Position numbers and translations under genes: made by a program | Origin: CAZUAQ01 sp964618455 | GTDB lineage: Bacteria; Planctomycetota; Phycisphaerae; UBA1845; PWPN01 | NCBI GenBank assembly: GCA_964618455.1 | Contig: CAZUAQ010000076.1 | Span: 1 to 21,545, forward strand | Direction of reading: 5' to 3' | Length of the DNA: 21,545 nucleotides | The notes under the pieces: generated by a model | Told to the model about the DNA's origin: nothing | Databases searched by the model: none | What the model saw: only the letters and a program-made list of their open reading frames with translations | In this document: positions 1 to 7,291 of the stretch, piece after piece | How positions within the stretch are numbered: the first letter of the stretch is position 1 | Layout: every line of letters starts with the position of its first letter

Positions 1-842
1 TCAAGCTGCGCAAAGTGCCCAAGGCGGAGATCGACCGGAAGGTGCGCGAGGCCGCTAACCTCTTGGGAATAAGCGAGTTACTCGAACGCAAGCCCAAGGC
101 CCTCTCCGGTGGCCAACGTCAGCGTGTGGCGGTCGGACGGGCGATCGTCAGGACGCCGAAGGCGTTCCTGTTCGACGAACCGCTGAGCAACCTGGACGCC
201 AAGCTCCGCGTGGAGATGCGGGCGGAACTGAAAAAACTGCACCGCCGACTGGCGACGACGACGATATATGTCACTCACGACCAGGAAGAGGCGATGACCC
301 TCGGAGACCGTGTCGTGGTGATGAAGAACGGGATCATTCACCAGGTGGATCCGCCTTTGGAGGTCTACACCCACCCGGTGAATCGCTTTGTGGCGGGATT
401 CGTCGGCACACCCCCGATGAACTTCCTGGAAGGCCGAATCGTTTCCGACGGCGGACATCTGTATTTCGATGAAGGCACGGCGAAGCTGAAACTGCCGGAT
501 CGCCTCAAGCCCCGGCTGGCCGAGCGTGCCGGGCAGGAGATGGTCCTGGGGGTCCGTCCCGAGAACATCAGTTGCCACCCGACGGGCCGGTTCGAGGGAG
601 AATCGAACCAGATGGATGTCGCCATCACCGTGGTGGAGACGCTAGGCGACAAGATGGATCTGTACTTGCAGACAACCGCCCACGACCAGATGGTTGCCCG
701 GGTCGAGGCGGAGAAATCTCTGACCGATGGGCTCACGTTGCCTGTGTACCTGAACATGGAGCAGGTTCATGTGTTCGAGCCGGGAGAAGATGGTGTGAAC
801 GTCAGCCTGGACGAGACGGGAGATCGAGTCAGTGCGGCCTGA
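1..842 (+). CDS. Sugar ABC transporter ATP-binding protein, MalK/UgpC/MsmX type (5' truncated)
   Basis: This is the cytoplasmic ATPase subunit that powers a carbohydrate (or glycerol-3-phosphate) importer. The window edge cuts off its start: the first full codon is at 3 and the frame is open from there, so the Walker A region lies outside. Visible in order are the ABC signature LSGGQRQRVAVGRA (from 102), Walker B FLFDEP with D-loop SNLDA (from 165), and the switch histidine in YVTHDQEEAM (near 276). A C-terminal TOBE/regulatory domain follows, with the GVRPENI motif typical of MalK relatives (near 550). About 280 of the roughly 365 residues usual for the family are present. Substrate cannot be told, and the permease and binding-protein genes are not in view. 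A terminator-bearing gap separates it from nusA, so it probably belongs to a different transcription unit. Confidence 0.93.
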   Translation, partial: KLRKVPKAEIDRKVREAANLLGISELLERKPKALSGGQRQRVAVGRAIVRTPKAFLFDEPLSNLDAKLRVEMRAELKKLHRRLATTTIYVTHDQEEAMTLGDRVVVMKNGIIHQVDPPLEVYTHPVNRFVAGFVGTPPMNFLEGRIVSDGGHLYFDEGTAKLKLPDRLKPRLAERAGQEMVLGVRPENISCHPTGRFEGESNQMDVAITVVETLGDKMDLYLQTTAHDQMVARVEAEKSLTDGLTLPVYLNMEQVHVFEPGEDGVNVSLDETGDRVSAA

Positions 843-1000
843 TCGGGGTCAGCACTGGTGCCATTGGCTGTCGGCCAAATCCTCGCGCATGGCGAGGCCC
901 TCCGTAGGGATGTGGAGGATCACCATGCGTTGACGTGAGGAGGCTGTACAGATCGGCATTCCGCCGGATTCCCCGGTCAGGGGATTTCCCGGCGCCTCGA

Positions 1001-1032
1001 AAGTGGGTCCCTGAAGTGATCCGCTTTTTTTT
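1001..1032 (+). terminator. Rho-independent terminator upstream of nusA
   Basis: The arms AAGTGGGTC (1001-1009) and GATCCGCTT (1018-1026) form a nine-pair stem with two G-U pairs and an eight-base loop (1010-1017). Eight T residues (1025-1032) follow, the first two of them in the stem. It may end the ABC transporter transcript or act as an attenuator about 130 bases before nusA. Confidence 0.7.
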
Positions 1033-1059
1033 GTTGGCTGAACGTTCTGGATGACGACG

Positions 1060-1077
1060 CCGCTCGATGTCGAGCGG
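1060..1077 (+). repeat. Perfect inverted repeat in the nusA leader
   Basis: CCGCTCGA and TCGAGCGG are exact reverse complements separated by TG. In RNA this makes a tight hairpin of about seven pairs. No T-run follows, so it is not a terminator. Confidence 0.55.
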
Positions 1078-1119
1078 AAAACAAGCGGCCGCGGCCGTGG
1101 CAAACCGCGGGACAACCTG

Positions 1120-1139
1120 GGGGTCACCATGGTGATCCC
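1120..1139 (+). repeat. Inverted repeat just upstream of the nusA ribosome binding site
   Basis: The two 10-base halves, meeting at 1129/1130, pair throughout apart from one G-U pair. The repeat ends 22 bases before the nusA ATG and just ahead of the purine-rich AGAAGGAAG Shine-Dalgarno. It could be a protein-binding palindrome or a hairpin affecting translation. Confidence 0.55.
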
Positions 1140-1161
1140 GGAAACGAGAAGGAAGATCAAT

Positions 1162-2727
1162 ATGAGTGCGGATCTGGTTCGATTCGTCGACAGCATATCA
1201 CGCGACAAGAGCATCGAAAAGGAACTGGTGTTCACGGACCTGGAACAGGCGGTGGCCTCGGCGGTGCGCAAACAATTCGATCAGGCGGACGAGGTGCTGG
1301 TGCACATCGATCGACTGACCGGGGAGATCTCCGCCACGCGCAATGAGGAGCCGATCTCGGTGAAGTCGCTGGGTCGCATCGCCGCGCAGACCGCCAAGCA
1401 GGTCATGATTCAGAAGATCCGCGAGGATGAGCGCGACAGCATCTTTGAGGAGTTCATCGACCGCAAAGGGACCGTGGTGACCGGAACGGTGGCCCGTTTC
1501 GAGGGTGGCGCGTTGCTGGTCAATCTCGGCCGGGCCGAGGGCTTCCTGCCCAAGACCGAACAGATCCCCGGCGAATCGCATCATCCGGGCGAGCGTATCC
1601 GATGCCTGATCCTCGACGTTCGGGAAGCCCCGCACCAGGTGAAGATCGTGCTGAGCCGCTCGCACCCGGATCTGATCCGGCGCCTGTTCGAACTGGAAGT
1701 TCCGGAAGTGTCCGAGCGCATCATCGAGATCAAGGCGCTGGCGCGCGAGGCGGGTTACCGCACCAAGATCGCGGTGTCATCGATTGATACGAAGGTGGAT
1801 GCCGTCGGGGCGTGCGTGGGTGTTCGCGGAAGCCGGATCAAGAACATCGTGGTCGAACTGGGCGGCGAGAAGATCGACATCGTGCGATGGAACGAATCGT
1901 CGCAGATCCTGATCGGCAACGCGCTCAAGCCGGCGGAGGTGATGGAGACGGCGCTCTGTTTCGAACTGGGACGGGCGACCGTGGTGGTCGAGGAGGATCA
2001 GCTCTCGTTGGCGATCGGGAAGCGTGGCCAGAACGTGCGGCTGGCGGCCCGATTGACCGGGTGGGACATCGATATCCTGACGCCCACGGAATACAACCGG
2101 AACCTCGACGACATCGAACGCGAACTCACAGCCCTCGAGGGTGTGGATAACACAACGGTGGACAAGTTCGTGGCCATGGGGCTGATCTCACTCACCGACA
2201 TCGAGGAGGTCGGGATCGACCCGTTGATGGAAGACCTCGGAATGGAAGAGGAGCTGGCCAAGAAGATCGTGGAGAAGGCTTCCGAAGCCGGGAAGCGAAT
2301 TGCCGCCGAGCGTGAGGCGGAGAAGGCCGCCAAGGAGGCGGCGAAGCAGAAGGAAGCGGACGCAGCGGTCGCCGGTGAGGTGGCGGCGGAAGCCTCCGAC
2401 GGCGAGGCGGTGCCCCCGAGCGAAGAGTCATCCACGAGTTCCGTTGAGACGGACGAGACCCCCGGCGAGATGGCCGTCACGGAGACTCCCCCTGCCGGTG
2501 ATACCGGCGAGGCCACCTCTGATGTGGTCGCCGCCGTCGAGTCCGCGATTCCGGTGGAAGCCGTCACTCCGGACGAAACCTCCTCGGAAGATGCGGCCGG
2601 CTCCCCCGTCGCACCGGAAGCTGAATCGACTCCGGCGGCGGATGCGGGTGAACCTGAGGCGCCGACCGCGGATGAAGAGACGGACTCCGGCGCCGCGGCA
2701 TCTTCTCAAGAGGAGCCGAAATCGTAA
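1162..2727 (+). CDS. nusA: Transcription termination/antitermination factor NusA
   Basis: NusA binds RNA polymerase and nascent RNA and modulates pausing, termination and antitermination. The 521-residue product shows the N-terminal polymerase-binding domain (about 1-100), an S1 RNA-binding domain (about 101-165, from GTVVTGTVARFEGG), KH1 (about 200-265, GVRGSRIKNI) and KH2 (about 270-310, AIGKRGQNVRLAARLTGWDI). A short helix-hairpin-helix-like segment follows (about 322-375). From about 380 to the end the protein is a disordered tail rich in Ala, Glu, Pro, Ser and Thr, absent from the classical core. I chose ATG 1162 because AGAAGGAAG stands just before it; an upstream in-frame ATG at 1051 would add 37 unrelated residues across two inverted repeats. 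It is the first gene of the nusA-infB-ylxP-rbfA operon. Confidence 0.97.
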   Translation: MSADLVRFVDSISRDKSIEKELVFTDLEQAVASAVRKQFDQADEVLVHIDRLTGEISATRNEEPISVKSLGRIAAQTAKQVMIQKIREDERDSIFEEFIDRKGTVVTGTVARFEGGALLVNLGRAEGFLPKTEQIPGESHHPGERIRCLILDVREAPHQVKIVLSRSHPDLIRRLFELEVPEVSERIIEIKALAREAGYRTKIAVSSIDTKVDAVGACVGVRGSRIKNIVVELGGEKIDIVRWNESSQILIGNALKPAEVMETALCFELGRATVVVEEDQLSLAIGKRGQNVRLAARLTGWDIDILTPTEYNRNLDDIERELTALEGVDNTTVDKFVAMGLISLTDIEEVGIDPLMEDLGMEEELAKKIVEKASEAGKRIAAEREAEKAAKEAAKQKEADAAVAGEVAAEASDGEAVPPSEESSTSSVETDETPGEMAVTETPPAGDTGEATSDVVAAVESAIPVEAVTPDETSSEDAAGSPVAPEAESTPAADAGEPEAPTADEETDSGAAASSQEEPKS

Positions 2728-2828
2728 GGCAGGACGCCGGATGACGATCAGGGACGAGGGTCAGGGCATGTGTCGATCGCGCAGTTAGTTGTATCGGGAG
2801 CAGGATTACAAGGACCAGGGAGGTCGGT

Positions 2829-5538
2829 TTGGCGGAAAAACTTCGTGTCCATACGCTCAGCAAAGAGCTTGGCGTGACGAGCAAAGCCATCCTCGAGAAA
2901 TGCAAGCTCGAGGAAGTGGATGGCATCACGAACCATATGTCCACGGTCTCCGCGGGCTTGGCGGAGACGATCCGTGAATGGTTCAGTGAGGGTGCCCACA
3001 CGACGGCCGTCGAGCAGGCTCCCCCCGTCGACCTGAAGAAGGTGCGCCGACCTCCGCGAAAGCGCAAGAAGAAGGTCGAAACGGAAGAGCTACCGGTACC
3101 GACAACCGAGGAGGCCCAGGAGAAGACGCAAGAGACTCCGCCGGAGCCGGCACCGTCGGATGGAACTCCCGTGGTGACGGAGGCAGCACCTCCGCAGGAA
3201 CTCCCCGAGGAGCCCCCGACCGAAACACCCGACGTGACGCCGACCGCGCCCGAGGCTCCCGAGCAGACACCCGCCGTCGCGGCGGAAGCTCCCGAAGAGG
3301 TCGCTCCTGCGGCGGAGGCCCCTGTCGAAACGCCTCGGGACAATGTCGCGCCGGCCGGCCCCCAGAACGTACCTGCCCCGGCCCAGATGAAAGGGCCGAA
3401 GGTGATCGGTTTCGCCAAACCCGATCCGGTGGACACGCGTCCTCCGCGTACAGCGATGCGCGGCCCGCAGCCTCCGGTCATGCCGGATGTGGATTCGGAC
3501 GACAAGGGGCGTACTCGCGGAAAGCGGGGGCGCACTGACGACGGGGGCGAGAGCAAGCGGAAATCGCGGAGCAACCCGCGGCGCTCGAGCACGACGGCGG
3601 ACGTGGACTCGCGGCTTCGCGAGTGGCGCGATCGCGATCTCCTGGAGCGCAAGGAGCGGCTGCAGGCAGTGGGCGGTCGCGGGACGTCGACCCGCCGGCC
3701 GCGCGAGAAGAAGGGCGGCTCCCCCGCGCACCGTGTCGCGCCGCGAAAGACGAAGGCCCAGGTCAAGGAACCCATCATCGTTCACGAACTGACGGCCGCC
3801 ACCGGTATCGGCATGGGACAGCTGTTCGGCAAGTTCAAACAGGATCACGATATCTTCATCAATCGCAACAGCGTGTTGCCCACGGATATTGCTCAGCTGG
3901 TGTTGCTCGAATTCGGGGTCGAACTCGAAGTCATCAAGCCGAAGACACCGCTGGAGGAACATGCCGAAAGCTATAGGGAGTTGAAGCGGGAGCACATGGA
4001 ATCGCGGCCTCCGATTGTGACGATGCTCGGCCACGTGGACCACGGCAAGACGAGTCTCCTGGATCGCATCCGCGAGAGTTCGGTCGCCGAGGGCGAAGCG
4101 GGTGGTATCACCCAGCATATCGGCGCCTACCAGGTGGAGAAGAACGGATTGCGGGTCACGTTCCTCGATACGCCGGGTCACGAGGCCTTCACGTCGATGC
4201 GTGCCCGTGGTGCGAACATGACGGACGTGGTGGTGCTGGTGGTGGCGGCCGACGACGGCGTGNNNNNNNNNNAGCGAAGCCATCAACCACGCGAAGGCGG
4301 CGGGCGTGTCCATCGTCGTCGCGATGAACAAGATCGATATACCCGGCGTGGATGAGAACAAGGTCCTGGGGCAACTGGCCGAGCACGGCCTGTCGCCGGT
4401 GGAATGGGGTGGTGACATCGACGTCATCCGTACCTCCGCCACCACGGGCCGGGGCGTGGACGATCTCTTCGAGCACCTGGCCACCATCTCCGAGTTGATG
4501 GAATTGAAAGCCGATTCCACGATCCCCGCCAGCGGCACGGTCATCGAGTCGGAAATCCGCACCGGCATGGGTGTGGTGACCCGCTTGCTTGTGCGTGAAG
4601 GCACGCTGCGCATGGGTGATTTCGTGACCGCCGGTCCGGGCTTCGGGCGCATCCGCCTGATGCAGGACCATCGTGCACGCCAACTGGAAGAAGCCACACC
4701 GGGCATGCCGCTGGAATTGATCGGTCTCGACGAGGCCCCCAACGCGGGTGATCCCTTCTACGCCGTGGAGTCCTTGCAGAAGGCCAAGACGATTGCCGAG
4801 GCGGTCCGGGAGGAACGCCGCGACGCGTCCCTGACCAAGGTCAGCAAACCTGCGACGCTGGAGGATCTCTTCCAGCAGCGGGAGAGCGGCGAGATTCCCG
4901 AACTGAACCTGATTGTTCGCGCGGACGTCCAGGGATCGATGGACGCGTTGATCAAGTCGTTGAACGACATCCCGAGTGAAGAGGTTCGCCTCAATATCCT
5001 GCACTCCGGGCTGGCGGGAATCACGGAGAGCGACGTGGTCTTGGCCCAGGCATCGGACGCGCTGATCGTTGGTTTCAACGTCACGCCGGAGACGGGCGCG
5101 AAGCGCATGGCGGATACCGAAGGCGTCGATATTCGACAGTACCGCGTGATCTACGATCTCATCGACGACATCCGCAAGGCGCTGGAAGGTCTGCTCTCGC
5201 CCACGAAGACCGAGGAGACGCGCGGCAAGGCGGAGGTACGCGAAGTCTTCCGCGTGTCGAAGGTGGGCAATGTCGCCGGTTGCATCGTGAGCGACGGGCA
5301 CGTGGTTCGCTCGCACTTTATCCGCGTGATCCGGGACGGGCAGATCGTGGTTCCGACGGACGAGGACGTCAAGCGTGGCCGCCACCGGGCGATCAGCTCG
5401 TTGCGGCGATTCAAGGACGACGCGAAGGAAGTTCGCGCGGGCATGGAATGCGGTATTCACGTCGAGGGCTTCGACGACGTCAAGCCCGGCGACCTGCTCG
5501 AATCGTACGAGGTGATCGAGACCGCGCGAACGCTGTAG
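2829..5538 (+). CDS. infB: Translation initiation factor IF-2 (interrupted by an assembly gap)
   Basis: IF2 is the GTPase that brings initiator tRNA to the 30S subunit and promotes subunit joining. It starts at TTG 2829, five bases after GGGAGG (2818-2823). In order: an IF2_N domain (residues 1-52), a long disordered linker rich in Pro, Glu, Ala, Thr, then Arg/Lys (about 60-310), a second IF2_N-like domain (about 313-375), and the G domain. G-domain motifs are GHVDHGKTS (codon 4030), GGITQHIGA, DTPGHEAF and NKID (4327). EF-Tu-like domain 2, domain 3 and the C-terminal tRNA-binding domain follow to GDLLESYEVIE. Ten Ns at 4263-4272 split the reading frame: it is phase 0 to 4262 and resumes at 4273. 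Restoring four codons gives about 903 residues, so I read this as one intact gene. Confidence 0.96.
4263..4272. other. Assembly gap of 10 N inside infB
   Basis: This is a run of ten unknown bases. The codons before it read ADDGV and those after it SEAINHAKAA. Bacterial IF2 normally has four residues here (MPQT), so the true gap is most likely 12 bases and the 10-N length a placeholder. The apparent frameshift is an artefact. Confidence 0.95.
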
Positions 5539-5592
5539 CCCCCGACTCCGCCGCAACGGTGGCCGACGTCTATCGCGAGGGATGGCATTCTC

Positions 5593-5883
5593 ATGAGCGC
5601 CCGGGTGATCGGAGCCTTGAATCTGCGACTGGCGATCTTCGAAGCGACGAGCCTGAAGGACAAACGCCGGGTCGTGAAGAGTTTGAAGGATCGCCTGAGC
5701 AACCGGTTCAATGTCTCCGTCGCCGAGATCGATCTGCTCGATCAGCGCCAGCAGGCGGAACTCGGCGTGGTGATGGTGGGCAACGACGGGCGCTTCGTCG
5801 AGAGCTGTCTCGACAAGATCGTGGACGCCGTCCGGCACGATCGCAGCGCGTCGCTCGTGGATTACGACATTGAGTTGTTTTGA
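5593..5883 (+). CDS. ylxP: DUF503 family protein (YlxP-like)
   Basis: This small 96-residue protein belongs to the DUF503 family (B. subtilis YlxP), recognised by its N-terminal GALNLRLAIFEATSLKDKRRVVKSL block. The rest, with VAEIDLLDQRQQAELGVVMV and a C-terminal VDYDIELF, also fits the family. Members are single-domain alpha/beta proteins usually encoded between infB and rbfA, as here. A role in ribosome maturation has been suggested for the family; the sequence itself shows no catalytic motif. Start ATG 5593 has GAGGGA at 5577-5582. It lies 54 bases after infB and ends 34 bases before the chosen rbfA start. Confidence 0.9.
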   Translation: MSARVIGALNLRLAIFEATSLKDKRRVVKSLKDRLSNRFNVSVAEIDLLDQRQQAELGVVMVGNDGRFVESCLDKIVDAVRHDRSASLVDYDIELF

Positions 5884-5917
5884 CCGGAAGAGCCCGGAGC
5901 GTATTGCCGGAGTGGAT

Positions 5918-6325
5918 ATGAAATCGCACCGACCCGAACGTGTGGGCAATGTCATTCGCCAGGTGGTCAGTGAAGCCATCGCCGGGCGTCTGAGCGATCC
6001 GCGCATCGAAACGCTGACCAGCGTGACGCGCGTCGAAGTGAGCCACGACCTGGAGCACGCCAAGGTGTACGTCAGCGTGATCGGCGAGGCGGCCAAGGGC
6101 CCGTTGACGGTCAACGGGTTGAACTCGGCGGCGGGGCTGATTCGACGGATGGTCGGGGATCAACTGAGTTTGAGACGAACGCCGAACCTGGTGTTTTACC
6201 TGGATGAATCCATCAAGAAGGCAACGGAAACCATACGCTTGATCGACGAAGCGATGGCGGAGATCCGCGCGTCCTCTCCAGAAGATGACGCGCCCGAGGG
6301 CGGGGCCTCCGGAGTTGATGCATGA
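5918..6325 (+). CDS. rbfA: Ribosome-binding factor A (30S maturation)
   Basis: RbfA binds the 30S subunit and helps mature the 5' end of 16S rRNA. The 135-residue product has the family landmarks: RPERVGNVIRQVVSEAI at the N terminus, a DPRI motif, the strand segment VTRVEVSHDLEHAKVYVSV, and the central LRRTPNLVFYLDESI. A short acidic C-terminal extension follows (ASSPEDDAPEGG). Start ATG 5918 is preferred because GGAG (5909-5912) is five bases upstream. Starts further back at 5870 or GTG 5912 would swallow that site. The stop overlaps the next gene by four bases (ATGA at 6322-6325), which indicates translational coupling. Confidence 0.95.
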   Translation: MKSHRPERVGNVIRQVVSEAIAGRLSDPRIETLTSVTRVEVSHDLEHAKVYVSVIGEAAKGPLTVNGLNSAAGLIRRMVGDQLSLRRTPNLVFYLDESIKKATETIRLIDEAMAEIRASSPEDDAPEGGASGVDA

Positions 6326-7224
6326 AGCACGGCACTCAATACGCCAAGCGGGTGAAGAAATTGCACCAGGACATGGTGCGCAAGTTCGGCAAACCGGACG
6401 TCGGTGAGCCGGTGGATCCGATCGAGCAGATGATCATCGGCATCCTGGCGGGATGCACGTCGCTGCTCCGCGCGCGAAACGCCCACAAGAAGCTCTACCA
6501 GTCGATGGTCGACTTGAACGAGCTTCGCGTGACGCCGCCGGTGGAACTGGCGGAGATCATCGGGGACAGCGTTCCCCTGGCCGAGGAGAAGGCCGGGCGG
6601 GTCGTAGCAGCACTGAATGCGGTTCGCCGCCTTCAGGACGCCCTGGATCTCAGCTTCCTCAAGCAGCGCGGCCGTCGCGAGGCACGCGAGTACCTGGAAT
6701 CGCTGGACGGCGTGGACAAAGGGGCGGCGGCGTGGGTCGTGGTCGGCTCCCTGGGCGGGCACGCCATCCCGGTGGATCCGCTCGTGGTCTACATCCTGCG
6801 CAAAGACGAGGTCGTGGACGAAAGCGCCGACGTGGCGGAGGTCCAGGGCTTCCTGGAACGGCACATCAGCGCGTCGGACGCTCTGGCCTTTTCCGACCTC
6901 CTCAGCCGGTACGTCTCTTCCAAGTCGGGCCACGTGGATCTCGCGAACCTGGATGCCTTGCTGAACCCGCCACCCGAGCCGGAACCCGAACCGGAGCCGG
7001 TCCCTGCACCGGAGCCGGAACCCGCGAAGTCGCGCTCCCGCAAGACCGCCCGATCGGCGACCACGGCCAAGCGCTCCGATACGGCGTCGACCAAAACGAA
7101 AAAAGCTTCACCCGGCAAGAAAACGGGCAAAGCCGCCAAGAAGACTGTCAAGACCGCGAAGAAAAAAGTGAGCACGAAGAAGGCCGCCAGGAAAACCAAG
7201 CGCGCCGCCAAGAAGAAAAGATAG
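6322..7224 (+). CDS. HhH-GPD (endonuclease III-fold) protein with proline-rich linker and histone H1-like tail
   Basis: Residues 1-215 resemble the endonuclease III/HhH-GPD fold: a segment like the family core at 28-60, a helix-hairpin-helix LDGVDKGAAAWV (128-139), and IPVDPLVVYILRK (149-161), where D152 matches the conserved catalytic Asp. Compared with the LPGVGRKTA motif of endonuclease III, the catalytic Lys position holds Gly134 and a Lys sits one residue earlier (K133). The iron-sulfur cysteines are missing; the only Cys is C45. Residues 216-234 are Pro-Glu repeats. The last 66 residues are about 29 Lys/Arg with Ala, Thr and Ser, resembling the C-terminal domain of histone H1. Such tails bind DNA or RNA non-specifically. 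It could be a repair glycosylase/lyase or a non-catalytic nucleic-acid binder. The four-base overlap with rbfA puts it in the translation operon, hinting at an RNA or nucleoid role. Confidence 0.75.
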   Translation: MKHGTQYAKRVKKLHQDMVRKFGKPDVGEPVDPIEQMIIGILAGCTSLLRARNAHKKLYQSMVDLNELRVTPPVELAEIIGDSVPLAEEKAGRVVAALNAVRRLQDALDLSFLKQRGRREAREYLESLDGVDKGAAAWVVVGSLGGHAIPVDPLVVYILRKDEVVDESADVAEVQGFLERHISASDALAFSDLLSRYVSSKSGHVDLANLDALLNPPPEPEPEPEPVPAPEPEPAKSRSRKTARSATTAKRSDTASTKTKKASPGKKTGKAAKKTVKTAKKKVSTKKAARKTKRAAKKKR

Positions 7225-7291
7225 AACACGCGTGTCCTGCTTTTGAAGGATTCACTGCGAACGGTAAGACGCGCCCGGAGGAGTATCCGCA

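Larger units (their letters stand above)
843..1161 (+). promoter_or_regulatory. Gene-free structured region upstream of nusA
   Basis: This stretch of 319 bases holds no believable gene but is dense in inverted repeats. I see hairpins at 864-878 (TTGGC/GCCAA), 881-897 (CCTCGC/GCGAGG) and 962-994 (CGCCGG/CCGGCG outside, TCCCC/GGGGA inside). An intrinsic terminator lies at 1001-1032, followed by hairpins at 1060-1077 and 1120-1139. Many bacteria have rimP directly before nusA; it is absent here. I could not find a convincing promoter. The region is either the 3' end of the ABC transcript plus a nusA leader, or one long attenuated leader. Confidence 0.5.

Noticed and set aside
930..958. Promoter beginning with TTGACG at 930-935
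   Set aside because: No -10-like hexamer is present at 16-18 bases downstream.
1051..1161. N-terminal extension of NusA to ATG 1051
   Set aside because: The added 37 residues are not NusA-like, the region holds two inverted repeats, and a good ribosome binding site precedes ATG 1162.
4263..4305. Frameshift or pseudogene in infB
   Set aside because: The frame change coincides with the N run, and the flanking protein is continuous with the conserved IF2 sequence once four residues are restored.
3090..4742. Open frame of 550 codons on the minus strand opposite infB
   Set aside because: It is opposite the IF2 linker and G domain, Arg/His-rich and without motifs.
4189..6114. Open frame of 641 codons on the minus strand opposite infB, ylxP and rbfA
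   Set aside because: It runs opposite three well-identified genes and spans the N gap; its composition is that of an antisense shadow.
6976..7023. Pro-Glu repeat as a mobile or CRISPR-like repeat
   Set aside because: It is in-frame coding for a Pro-Glu linker with no spacers or flanking repeats.
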